NCBI RefSeq assembly: GCF_009002475.1 | Contig: NZ_AP019860.1 | Span: forward strand, 6,152,501 to 6,216,500 | Reading direction: 5' to 3' | DNA length: 64,000 nucleotides | From: Candidatus Uabimicrobium amorphum | GTDB lineage: Bacteria; Planctomycetota; Uabimicrobiia; Uabimicrobiales; Uabimicrobiaceae | Part shown: positions 17,231 to 26,724 of the stretch, piece after piece | Layout of the letters: each line of letters starts with the position of its first letter | Position numbering within the stretch: the stretch's first letter is position 1 | The notes under the pieces: model-generated | What the model was told of the DNA's origin: nothing | Seen by the model: the letters and a program-made list of their open reading frames with translations, nothing else | Databases searched by the model: none | Position numbers and translations under genes: made by a program

Positions 17231-20200
17231 TTACTTCGAAAAGGTGTTTTCTACTTTTGTTGGAATGGTTCCTTCTAAAAGAGCATTTACTTTTTTAGAG
17301 GTAGATAATAATGCTTTATTTGCAAATTTGTATGCCAGCTTTTTATTACCTAACCAAGCATATATTTTTGCAACGGTATCTAGTTCCAAAATTTTTGGAG
17401 AACATGACAGAAGTTCTAACTCTATTGGTTTTAGTCGTTGTTTTTTGTTTGTAAGGTAAATGCGGTATAATTTTCTATGAAGATCTCCCTCTAGTAAATT
17501 TTCAATTTGCTGAGGTGAAAACTTCATTAGTAGTAAGTTTACTTTTTGGGGTGTCGATGAAAAAGCTTTTTTCGCAAGGTTTTGAGATTTTCTTACATCA
17601 CCAAGCCAAGCATATATAGTTGCTGCGGTGTCACGTTCACGCCTTTTCGATGATTGTGATAATAGTTCCAGTTCTTCTTTATTGATTTGGTATTTTTGCC
17701 CTTTTAGATAAAGGACGCGTAATTTTTTACCAACGTAACCATTGGATAATTGATGAACCATAAAAGGTGAAAATTGTTTTAATCGTACATAATTACGCTT
17801 CTCTATCTGTTCTAATCTTTTCAAATGTGATACGGCAAGAATAGCTTCCACAGACTTGTTGCGTTTTTGCTCCAGACATTTTTCAAAGTAGCGTTTAGCA
17901 TCCGAACTTTTACTCCGTACAACATAGTACAAACCCATGTAGTAGTAAAATTTAGCACGTACAGTAGGTGTCATTTTATCCAAGTCTTTTGCTAACATTT
18001 TTTTACTTATTTTATTTTGATAAAAATCTAAAATTCGCCACTCCAAACGATTTCTCGCATGAAGTTGCTTACCGGTGATGCTGTCCCATAAAAGTGTATG
18101 TCCATTTGCGACAGTGATGAAGTTGTGTTGGTCGGAACTATATGCGATAGATTCTATTTCACTACAATTTAAAGTTGATTTTTTGATGAGCTTTCTTGAC
18201 ATTGTTAAGAGCCTTAAGTTGTTCTTCTCTGATGTCAACGCCGTTTTGCCATCAGGTGAAAACGCGATGTTCCAAATGGGAAACTTTATAGCTTTTGTAG
18301 GGGTTGTGCGAGAGCGACTTCTATAATGCCAAAAAAATGCTTGGTCATTTTTGTCTATAAAAGCTATTTTCTTCTGCTTGGGATGAAAAACAACCTCATG
18401 TATAGGGTGTTGGTGAGTAACTTTGTATAAAATTTGTCCACGGGTATTAGATGTGTATACGATTCCTCCATCGCAAGCGGAAGAAAATATATCGTTGTTT
18501 GGATCAAAAGCAATAGAAAGAACAGCTTTTTTGTGCTGACGGAAGATAAGTTCTTTCCTTTTGCTTGCCATCTTCCATATGATCACTCTTCCAGAAATAT
18601 CACCTTGGGCAAGGTATTTATTAGTACGAGAAAAAGCTAGACATGTGATTTCAACTTTATTACTCCATTTGTGAACCAGTTTACCAGAGGGAATATCTAT
18701 CAATTTTATGTTTTTGTAGTCGGCAATAGCGACAAATTTGTGATCAGGAGAAAAAGCAAAGTAGTTATTTGTATTTTCTATATTTATTTTTTTGATTAAA
18801 TTACCTGCGATATCAAATTGCATAATACAACTCTCATCGTCGTTTATGCCAATCAATGTTTTCCCGTTGGAACTAAAGGTGCTTCTACTAATGGGTAATG
18901 TCGTAATTTCCCTCGAGTCTTTTTTTACAAATACCTGTTTGTAAAGTTTTGCTTTTCGCATTTGTCGATAGTACGCTAAAAGATGTAAATATTGTTGGGG
19001 AGTGTTCATGGTGTCTATTTGCTGTTGCTTCAATCCTTTTGCTTGTAAAAAACTATAAAGCAAACTTTGCTCTCGATCTACTTTTTGAACTTCAATGACT
19101 TTTTTGCGTATCGTGTTTTCGACTTGTAAAGGAGAAAGTTCCTTCCGTAATAGCTCTATGCTTTGAGGTGTACTTTCTAGTGCATTGCCTGCAAAATTTT
19201 CTGCTCTTTGTTTGTTTCCCATACACGCGTAGATTTTGGCAACTGTATCTATTTCTAATGGTTTTTTGGAATAGGAGAGCAACAATAAGTCTTTTGTTTC
19301 TATTTTGTTTATTTGCGCATCCAAGTATAAACGCCATAATTTTTTATGAAGCGTACCGTTCGTAAAATTGTTTATTTGTTGCGAGGAGAATTTTTTTTCT
19401 TGTAGTATGGATTCAACATTTTTTGGCGAAAACCCATGTTGAAGGAGTTTAACGCGCATTTTTGTATCATCGTCAGAAATCTCGAGGTGTTTTTTTCCTC
19501 CTATTTTTTCCCCCAACCAAGCGTATATAGATGCAACAGTGTTGACATACTCTTTACGCGTGAATTGACTCAGGTACTCAAGATCTTGTCGTTGGATCGC
19601 AAAAAAGTCTTCATTTAGATAAGCATTCCACAATTTTTGGTTCATAGAAGATGGCTTGCTACTCCACGGGTAATCTATAGGATCGAGCTTTTTCAAGTTC
19701 CATAAATATTTTTGTTGGTACGGTACTATTTTTAGTTTTTCATCGATACGAAAACCAAACAATATTTCAGTAAATTTTTGTGGGCTTTTTGTCAAAGCGG
19801 TGTCAAATAATTGTTGCTTGGATAGAAGCTTGAAAGAGGAAAGTGATTTGTGCTGTTTCATCCATAGTAAATGATTTGCGTTCAGTCTTGAAATGGATGT
19901 ATTTTTATTCAACTGCCACAATGTTATATTTTTCATAGAATCGCATATTATGTTATCCTCTTTAGGATGAAGTTTCACCGAGTAAATACTCTCGGGCAGT
20001 GTAAGCTGAAACATTTGTTTTCCCGTGGTGATATCCCAAAATCTGACTGTTTTATCTAGTCCACTGGAGATAATTGCCTTATTATTTGGATGAAATACAA
20101 CCGATTTGATTTCCGAAGAGTGGCCTATAAGTCGTCCAATTTTTTTAGCTGTACCGGTGTCCCATAAAATAGCTTCTTTTGCAGCAAAGGAAATAAGTTT

Positions 20201-23200
20201 TGTATTATCTGGATGAAATACAACCGATTGGATACCAGAAGAATGACCTGTAAGTCGCCCAATTTTTTTTCCGGTCTTGATATTCCACAAATTAAATTCT
20301 TTTGAAGTGCCTCCTGAAAAAAAAACAGACATCATACTTGCATTTGACGGTGGAGGAGTATCAAAAGAAGCAAGATATTCACTATTAGGACTGAAGACAA
20401 GTTTTCCGATCCCCGAAGTTTGATGCGCTAATTGACAAATGCGTTTCTTGAGAGATAAATTCCATAGGTAAATCATTTGCCCAGAGGCACAAGCTAGGTA
20501 TTGACCATTGGGACTGAACGCCATCGGATCAATAGATTTTGGATGTTCTAATACCGAAATCTGCTTACCGGTAAGAAGGTCCCATAATTCTACTTTTCCA
20601 GCGTCGTCATATTTCCAAGAGTCGGATATAGCGAGAATTCTCTTCTGCATATCAATAGCCCTTGAAGGTGAGGGACCTCTTTCTTTATGATTCAATCCAG
20701 TTACCAACTTTTTGGTGGTAAAATTCCATAACTTTATTACCGTATTTTTTAATCTTACTTCTTCTTCGCTTTTTCTCTCTAATAAGCGAGAGGTATAATT
20801 CACTGTTGTTCCACTTGGAGTAAAATAGATAGAACCTATAAGACCTTGGTTCTTTAGTGTAGATATTTGCTTTTTTTCATCGATACTCCAAATTTCGATT
20901 GCTGAATTCCACTTTCGAATCTGGTCTCTATTTTGATGCGCATACAAGCCTGCAAACGAATTTTTTGCTATAGCGAGAATGTTGCCATCTGGACTGAGTG
21001 CTGTCGCGAAAATAGCATCTCCCTCTTTTTTGATTGTTTTTGGCGTAATTTTTTTTATTTCTTCGGGAGTAGTTATGTCCCAAACTCTTACTGCGCCTTC
21101 TGCAGAAGTAGAGGCTAGATTTTTCCCATCCGGGCTAAATGCTATACGGAAAAACTTTGAAGTACGCCCTGTAAGATTCAAGGTTTGTTTACCAGAAGCA
21201 ATATCCCATATCAAAATTTGATCACCCCAGGACGCCGCAATGCTTTTGCCATCTGGAGAAAAGGCTACCGATAAAAGAGGTCTAATACTTTTCTCAAAAG
21301 TAGCCAATTTTCTATTGGACTCCATATCCCACAGGTGAATTTTCGAATCGTTTGAAGAGAAAGCAAGTGTTTTGCCGTTAGGGCTAAATGCTATGGATGT
21401 TGTCGAGGAAAAGAATTCGGGGGGCATTAACTTTTTGCCAGAGAAAATATTTTGTATTATTACATCATCTTTTGAAGCCGAGCACAAAATTTGTCCGTTT
21501 GGACTGAGAGCGATCGCTGTAACTGGCTTGCCATGCTTTGCTAATTCAGTTGTCTTGTTAGTTAGTATATCGTGTAATCGTACTTCACCATTTTGTAAAC
21601 TATAAATGAGCTTTTTATTATCTGAACCAAATATTAAACCACGAACAAGACCATCTATTGCAATGGATTGGAGTTTTCTATTTTTTTCAACATCTTGCAA
21701 TATGATAGTTGATTTTTCATTATCAGAATCGATTTCGCTATAAATAAGAATTTTACCATTGTGGTTAAATGACACCTGTGTCGCAAAACCGTTTAGGGTA
21801 TATTTGGCGATTTGTCTGCCGGTCTTGGCTTCCCAAATTATAATTGTGTTATCAACAGATACCGACGCTAAAGTTTTGCCATCAGGACTAAATGACAGGG
21901 ATTCTGTAGGGGCTTTGTGTCCCACAACTTGCGAAATTTTTTTACCGGTGTTGACATTCCATATGTTATTAGAGGCTGCAAGCGTTTTGCCATCAGGGCT
22001 AAATGCTACAAAGTTTTTTGTAGAACCTCCTAAAATGGTTACAAACTCTGTTTCAGAAGCATGCTCTGTTATGCATGGAATTAATTTACCGGTTGCTGTT
22101 TCCCACAATTTGGGTGCGTGGTTGTCGGAAGCGGAAGCAATAGTTTTGCCATCAGGGCTAAACGCAACAGAATTTACACTCTCGGTATGTCCGGTAATGT
22201 TGACAATTTCCTTACCATGAGTGTCCCATAGTTTTACAGTTTTGTCATCTGAAGCGGAGGCAATAAACTTGCCATCAGGGCTAAACGCAACAGAATTTAC
22301 ATTCTCCGTGTGTCCGGTAATGTTGACTATCTCCTTACCATGAATGTCCCATAGTTTTACAGTTTTGTCATCTGAAGCGGAGGCAATAAACTTGCCACCA
22401 GGACTAAAGGCAACAGAATTTACATTCTCCGTGTGTCCAGTAATGTTGGCAATGTTCTTACCACGGGTATTCCACAGTTTCACAGTCTTGTCGTTCGAAG
22501 CGGAGACAAGAGTTCTACCATCGGGGCTAAACGCAATAGAATTTACCCTCTTGGCGTGTCCGGTAATATTGGTTATTTCTTTCCCATTGAGATCCCACAG
22601 CTTCACAGTTTTGTCATCTGAAGCGGAAGCAAGAGTTTTACCGTCCGGGCTAAACGTCACAAAGTTTATACGAGCGCTGTGCCCTCTAAATGTCCTTATT
22701 TCAGTGCCTGTAAAGTAATTATACAATACTATTTCTTTATCTAAAGCAAAGGCCAGAATACCATCATGGGGGCTAAAAGTTATTGAATAGTAATCGGAGT
22801 TATGCTGAAAAGAGCACCAAATTTCTCTTTTTTGTCTTAACGCTAGATGTACGAGATTACGCGCTTTTTCTTTGAGTAAGCCTAGTCCTTTTAGATCTTT
22901 AATGTAAAAAAGCGCTTTGCCAGCATAAGTACCGCATTCACGATAGTTTTTTTCGCGTTCCCGAAAGTAATAAGGATTACTTTCGTTATGCAAGGTTGAT
23001 CTTTTATAGGCCTCTTCGGCTTTCTGAATTATTAATTCGTACTTTTTTATTTTTTCTTGGTATTTTTGTAACAGAGGTAAACCTCTATGATACAACCAGT
23101 AGTATTGATCATGTAAGTTTTTCCAATATTTCATCTGTTGTTGCTTAGTCATTGTGGATGTTATTTCACGGGCATTTTTTTGTATTTCATTTTCTTTTTC

Positions 23201-24952
23201 TTCTATCTGTGGAGAGATAAATACCTGTAACATATTTTTTTTCTTTTCTTCGGGCCACTGCTTTGCTAGATATTTCACATAGTTTTGAGTTTGGTCAATG
23301 GCATTTTGAGTGGCATAAAGGTATAAATTCCCCAATATTAGGGCGGTATTTTCTATTAATTCTTTGTCTTTGTTTTCTTTTTGTAATTCATTTCTCAATA
23401 ATTTCGCAACAGGTTCTACCACCTGAGTAAAATTAGTTGTATTTTTGTGGCTTCCATATTTTTGAGCGGTGTGAGCCAAAAATTTTAAAATAGTTTTTAT
23501 GGCCGGCTCATCTTTTTGGAGCAAGTGAACAAAATGCGGAATGGCATTTTGTACTAAGGGTGGTTGAAAGTCTTTTTTTTGTTCCAAAATGAATTTTTCT
23601 AATGCTTCACAGGCGGAACGACGTAAATCTTGATAAGTTTCATTAGTCAAATATAAGTTTGACAACAATTTGGGATTGAGAACTTTTTGGGCTGTTGGGA
23701 AAAACATGAAGTCGCCACCACCACCTAAGGTTTCATAACGAGGTGCCTGAGAAGCTCCAATGCGCTGGTCATTGACAAGGGTGTCCGTCATATGATAGCC
23801 CAGTTGCGATGCTAAAATAGTTCCATCTGCGCGTCCTACCAGTCCCTGTAAGGCCTGTATAAAAACTGCCGTAAACGGTGAATGACCACGGCTATCTTTA
23901 AACTTTTGGGCATAGGTAGTCGAAACCTCATCTAACTTGTCCGCCACGGCTTCATCGCCAGTTCCAGCGGTAATGACTTGAAATACACGCCGATTAAATA
24001 CGCGACTTAAATTATCGCCACCAGGAGCGACAAAAGAGCGATTGGCCAAGTGTGAAAAGTTTGGACGATATTCATTGTCCAGTAGAGAGCCACTAAAACA
24101 ACTGTCTAGAACCATTAGAGTATGGCGTGCTTTAAAGGAATCCAAATCTTTAGCGATCTGATGTAAAGAAATCATTGTTTTTTCCGTCGGTTTACCTGTA
24201 CTCGAATTTTTCTGGCTATCAGATACAACTATATAACCAGGAATTCCATGACCAGCGTAGTAAAAAAATAGTGCATCTCCTGGTGCGACTTCTCTCTCTA
24301 GTTTTTGTAAACATTCCTTGATCGCTTCTTTTGTCACGGTGCTTTTTCCGTTGGTTTTGGCAATACGCCACTTTACATTCCCCTGCGCGATCGTTGGTTT
24401 TTTATCGACGAGTAAAACGACATTTTCAAACTTAAAGCGCGAATCCAACACGCCAGCGACCGCCGCAGCATCAAAATTTGGACCTTGGAGATCTGTAAAA
24501 TTATCATAATTGTTTATGCCAATCACTAGGGCGTGTTTTTTTCGATAATTCAATCGCTGTTGGAAATCTCTGCTGACACCAAGAATATTTAAACCGCCAA
24601 GGTTTTTTCTTACCAAAGAGGGAATAGAACGCGTTTTGTGTGTTGTTTTCTGGGAGGGAGGTTCATTTTTTAGTTGGTTGATAATACCAATAGCGTAGTT
24701 AATTGTTAGTCTGCTGTGTCCCCTCGCCGATTTCAGAGCCTTTTCCAAGTGCGGACGGATTACTCTAATGGTCGGTCCCATTGTTTCTAGATCGGTTAGT
24801 GCGGAAAAACGCTCACGAGCATCGGGAGATTGCAGTTGTGTGACTATTTTTTTTAGTCGTTCGTCTAAAACGGAATTTTCTGACTGTGCACAGAGGAAAC
24901 AAGAGAACGCGAAAAAGATAACAATACACCGTAAATATATTCTACTAGCCAT
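17231..24952 (-). CDS. Giant exported caspase-WD40 protein with four C-terminal-type helical modules (caspase 1)
   Basis: A 2573-aa protein. The ATG at 24952 opens a signal peptide (MASRIYLRCIVIFFAFSCFL). Residues 25-95 are HEAT-like. A peptidase C14 domain spans about 137-440: HALVIGINNYD, FFYYAGHG with His235 and VLDSCFSGS with Cys285, so the dyad looks active. A helical segment starting VLNPKLLSNLYL follows. Residues about 720-1685 hold 21-22 WD40 repeats (for example DDKTVKLWDLNGK), enough for three seven-bladed propellers. Residues about 2017-2297 hold seven more. Between and after them are four copies of a helical module with DTVAKIYAWLGN-type cores. WD40 arrays bind proteins or peptides; an extracytoplasmic caspase controlled by propellers is inferred. 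A 161-bp divergent region separates it from the 25114 gene. Confidence 0.9.
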   Translation of the reverse strand: MASRIYLRCIVIFFAFSCFLCAQSENSVLDERLKKIVTQLQSPDARERFSALTDLETMGPTIRVIRPHLEKALKSARGHSRLTINYAIGIINQLKNEPPSQKTTHKTRSIPSLVRKNLGGLNILGVSRDFQQRLNYRKKHALVIGINNYDNFTDLQGPNFDAAAVAGVLDSRFKFENVVLLVDKKPTIAQGNVKWRIAKTNGKSTVTKEAIKECLQKLEREVAPGDALFFYYAGHGIPGYIVVSDSQKNSSTGKPTEKTMISLHQIAKDLDSFKARHTLMVLDSCFSGSLLDNEYRPNFSHLANRSFVAPGGDNLSRVFNRRVFQVITAGTGDEAVADKLDEVSTTYAQKFKDSRGHSPFTAVFIQALQGLVGRADGTILASQLGYHMTDTLVNDQRIGASQAPRYETLGGGGDFMFFPTAQKVLNPKLLSNLYLTNETYQDLRRSACEALEKFILEQKKDFQPPLVQNAIPHFVHLLQKDEPAIKTILKFLAHTAQKYGSHKNTTNFTQVVEPVAKLLRNELQKENKDKELIENTALILGNLYLYATQNAIDQTQNYVKYLAKQWPEEKKKNMLQVFISPQIEEKENEIQKNAREITSTMTKQQQMKYWKNLHDQYYWLYHRGLPLLQKYQEKIKKYELIIQKAEEAYKRSTLHNESNPYYFREREKNYRECGTYAGKALFYIKDLKGLGLLKEKARNLVHLALRQKREIWCSFQHNSDYYSITFSPHDGILAFALDKEIVLYNYFTGTEIRTFRGHSARINFVTFSPDGKTLASASDDKTVKLWDLNGKEITNITGHAKRVNSIAFSPDGRTLVSASNDKTVKLWNTRGKNIANITGHTENVNSVAFSPGGKFIASASDDKTVKLWDIHGKEIVNITGHTENVNSVAFSPDGKFIASASDDKTVKLWDTHGKEIVNITGHTESVNSVAFSPDGKTIASASDNHAPKLWETATGKLIPCITEHASETEFVTILGGSTKNFVAFSPDGKTLAASNNIWNVNTGKKISQVVGHKAPTESLSFSPDGKTLASVSVDNTIIIWEAKTGRQIAKYTLNGFATQVSFNHNGKILIYSEIDSDNEKSTIILQDVEKNRKLQSIAIDGLVRGLIFGSDNKKLIYSLQNGEVRLHDILTNKTTELAKHGKPVTAIALSPNGQILCSASKDDVIIQNIFSGKKLMPPEFFSSTTSIAFSPNGKTLAFSSNDSKIHLWDMESNRKLATFEKSIRPLLSVAFSPDGKSIAASWGDQILIWDIASGKQTLNLTGRTSKFFRIAFSPDGKNLASTSAEGAVRVWDITTPEEIKKITPKTIKKEGDAIFATALSPDGNILAIAKNSFAGLYAHQNRDQIRKWNSAIEIWSIDEKKQISTLKNQGLIGSIYFTPSGTTVNYTSRLLERKSEEEVRLKNTVIKLWNFTTKKLVTGLNHKERGPSPSRAIDMQKRILAISDSWKYDDAGKVELWDLLTGKQISVLEHPKSIDPMAFSPNGQYLACASGQMIYLWNLSLKKRICQLAHQTSGIGKLVFSPNSEYLASFDTPPPSNASMMSVFFSGGTSKEFNLWNIKTGKKIGRLTGHSSGIQSVVFHPDNTKLISFAAKEAILWDTGTAKKIGRLIGHSSEIKSVVFHPNNKAIISSGLDKTVRFWDITTGKQMFQLTLPESIYSVKLHPKEDNIICDSMKNITLWQLNKNTSISRLNANHLLWMKQHKSLSSFKLLSKQQLFDTALTKSPQKFTEILFGFRIDEKLKIVPYQQKYLWNLKKLDPIDYPWSSKPSSMNQKLWNAYLNEDFFAIQRQDLEYLSQFTRKEYVNTVASIYAWLGEKIGGKKHLEISDDDTKMRVKLLQHGFSPKNVESILQEKKFSSQQINNFTNGTLHKKLWRLYLDAQINKIETKDLLLLSYSKKPLEIDTVAKIYACMGNKQRAENFAGNALESTPQSIELLRKELSPLQVENTIRKKVIEVQKVDREQSLLYSFLQAKGLKQQQIDTMNTPQQYLHLLAYYRQMRKAKLYKQVFVKKDSREITTLPISRSTFSSNGKTLIGINDDESCIMQFDIAGNLIKKINIENTNNYFAFSPDHKFVAIADYKNIKLIDIPSGKLVHKWSNKVEITCLAFSRTNKYLAQGDISGRVIIWKMASKRKELIFRQHKKAVLSIAFDPNNDIFSSACDGGIVYTSNTRGQILYKVTHQHPIHEVVFHPKQKKIAFIDKNDQAFFWHYRSRSRTTPTKAIKFPIWNIAFSPDGKTALTSEKNNLRLLTMSRKLIKKSTLNCSEIESIAYSSDQHNFITVANGHTLLWDSITGKQLHARNRLEWRILDFYQNKISKKMLAKDLDKMTPTVRAKFYYYMGLYYVVRSKSSDAKRYFEKCLEQKRNKSVEAILAVSHLKRLEQIEKRNYVRLKQFSPFMVHQLSNGYVGKKLRVLYLKGQKYQINKEELELLSQSSKRRERDTAATIYAWLGDVRKSQNLAKKAFSSTPQKVNLLLMKFSPQQIENLLEGDLHRKLYRIYLTNKKQRLKPIELELLSCSPKILELDTVAKIYAWLGNKKLAYKFANKALLSTSKKVNALLEGTIPTKVENTFSK
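22120..22734 (-). repeat. Tandem 123-bp WD40 DNA repeats
   Basis: Five consecutive WD40 units have an exact 123-bp period: the SPDGK-encoding block recurs at 22148, 22271, 22394, 22517 and 22640. The central units are nearly identical in DNA, whereas WD40 repeats elsewhere in the gene are strongly diverged. This indicates recent amplification by slippage or unequal crossing over. Confidence 0.9.
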
Positions 24953-25068
24953 AATATACCCCGCCGAAACAATGTGGATTTTATACCTGCAATTTATCAT
25001 TGTAGCAAAAAAATATCTTTGGCAAAAAGCACTTTCCAAATCCACATTTTCATAAATAAATTTCCCCT

Positions 25069-25089
25069 GCGTCGTATTGAAAAATAAAA
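25069..25089 (+). promoter_or_regulatory. GTCGTATTGA motif upstream of the 25114-26202 gene
   Basis: GCGTCGTATTGAAAAATAAA, essentially identical to the motif upstream of htpG. It ends 24 bases before the ATG, so in a -10-type role the leader would be very short. Confidence 0.6.
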
Positions 25090-25113
25090 TACTGTTTGCA
25101 AAGGGGGAAAGCG

Positions 25114-26202
25114 ATGTCTTACGAGGAAAAGTATGAATCTCTGATGATGAAAAGCTGGGGAGCGCCTGTGGAGGCGAGGTTAGTATTTTTAGAACAAGCC
25201 GCTAAACTCGCAGACGCCCATAACAATATTCGCGATGGTTTTCGAGCGAGAAAGAATATGTTTAGCAATGAGCTCTCTGGTTATCCAGACAAAGTTGCGG
25301 CGATATACAGTTGGTGTTTGAGCCAGTGTGACGCAAATCCAGAGGAGTTTGACGATGATGAAATTCTATTTGCCTATTCATGGGCCATTGAAAATCTTTT
25401 GCAACTTACATCTACATCTGCTGCGCATATCGAAGCACTTACCGTTGATTTTGAAAATCGCACGCGTAAACATCAAAATAGCATGGCAGATGTTTATAGC
25501 TTACGCATGTACAATGCCATCGCCATGCATCAGCCACAACAAGTGACAAAGTTCTACAAACTGTGGCGAGAAATAGAGGATCAATCCTATGGATGTAGTG
25601 GATGCCTACAGCAAGTGCACCTAGCATATTTTGAGTTTCAAAAAAAGTACTGCCAGGCATTTGTAAGAGCCGAAAAAGTGTTTGATGGCAGTGACTACAT
25701 TTGGGGATGCGACAATGTGATGAGGTGGGTGACTTCTTCGATGCTTTTGCCATTGCTTCTACTAGGGAAAGACAATCACGCACGAGAATACCAAAGACGT
25801 GGATATGATATCATTGCTGGTAAACGCGCGTTTTTATCTGAAACAGCGCATCATTTATTATATTTTACCACGTGTAATTTATTGGACGACGCACAAAAAA
25901 TTATACGCAAACATTTACCAATGGCGTTTGCTACGCGCAGTGATCACGATAAATTCTATTTTTACTTGGCAACGGCTCTCTTTTTGGAAAAGACGCAAAG
26001 CAAAGATATTTCGTTGCCTATGGAAAAATCATTTCCGTTGTACACGGAAAAACAAATCTATTCTGTGAGGGCTGTACAAGAATACTTGGAAACACAAGTA
26101 AAAGACCTTGCCGCACGTTTTGATGAACGTAACGGCAATGACCATTACGCGCAGACAGTTGCAAGTTACCGCGATAATATTCTAGGGACTATTACGGTCT
26201 AA
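25114..26202 (+). CDS. Hypothetical alpha-helical (TPR-like) cytoplasmic protein
   Basis: A 362-aa protein with no signal peptide or membrane segment, one of the few intracellular candidates here. The ATG at 25114 is preceded by AAGGGGGAAAGCG. The sequence is a series of amphipathic helices with TPR-like spacing (AKLADAHNNIRDGFRARKNM, AAIYSWCLSQC, LLPLLLLGKDNHAREYQRRG). The aromatic and acidic residues resemble uncharacterised TPR-type solenoid proteins. It is divergent from caspase gene 1 and shares the GTCGTATTGA motif with htpG and the receiver gene, which hints at common regulation. No named family recognised. Confidence 0.75.
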   Translation: MSYEEKYESLMMKSWGAPVEARLVFLEQAAKLADAHNNIRDGFRARKNMFSNELSGYPDKVAAIYSWCLSQCDANPEEFDDDEILFAYSWAIENLLQLTSTSAAHIEALTVDFENRTRKHQNSMADVYSLRMYNAIAMHQPQQVTKFYKLWREIEDQSYGCSGCLQQVHLAYFEFQKKYCQAFVRAEKVFDGSDYIWGCDNVMRWVTSSMLLPLLLLGKDNHAREYQRRGYDIIAGKRAFLSETAHHLLYFTTCNLLDDAQKIIRKHLPMAFATRSDHDKFYFYLATALFLEKTQSKDISLPMEKSFPLYTEKQIYSVRAVQEYLETQVKDLAARFDERNGNDHYAQTVASYRDNILGTITV

Positions 26203-26319
26203 GTTGGGCGAATGCGAAAGTGTTTAGGTGTTGCTAGGAGTAAATATGGGATTTCTCCAAACACGGTAGAATGCGGAGGCCGTGTCTATTGAATGACATT
26301 GCACCGTATGTGAAGAATT

Positions 26320-26715
26320 TTATTTTGTATTGTTTATTTCTTCTTCCACCTGTTTGGGAGATTTACCTTTGAGTAACAGTTGAATTCTTTTACGCGTTTT
26401 TCATCTCCATTGCCCCAATAGTTCTGTAGCGGAACCTGAGACGCCTTTATCCTGTCATCATTCACCAGAGTATCTGTCATATAGAACCCCAATTGCGATG
26501 CTAAAATAATTCGATCATCGCGCCCAGTTAATCCCTAGATTGCTTGTAGGAATACCGCGGTAAATGGTGAATGTCCACAGCTATCTTTAAACTGTTGTGC
26601 GTAAACAGCGGACATTTCGTCTAGTTTGTCGGCCACGGCTTCATCTCCGGCTCCGGCAGTGATCACTTGAAAAACGCGGCGATTACACACTGTTTAGGTT
26701 ACTTCCACCGGCATT
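26320..26715 (-). pseudogene. Decayed caspase copy fused to a C-terminal tag
   Basis: On the minus strand, GGSNLN and then, one frame over, CNRRVFQVITAGAGDEAVAD, HSPFTAVFLQAI, a TAG stop, GLTGRDDR and YMTDTLVNDDRIKASQ can be read. These align with residues about 330-440 of caspase 1. The frame then shifts directly into KRIQLLLKGKSPKQVEEEI and a stop at 26320. The N-terminus, the catalytic residues and all WD40 repeats are gone. It is a deletion remnant of a caspase 1-type gene ending in the shared C-terminal module. The 117 bases between it and the 25114-26202 gene hold nothing recognisable. Confidence 0.8.
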
Positions 26716-26724
26716 TGTCTGTAT

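Noticed and set aside
21759..22718. Long plus-strand frames of up to 153 codons inside caspase 1
   Set aside because: They are periodic shadows of the WD40 DNA repeats and have no start signals.
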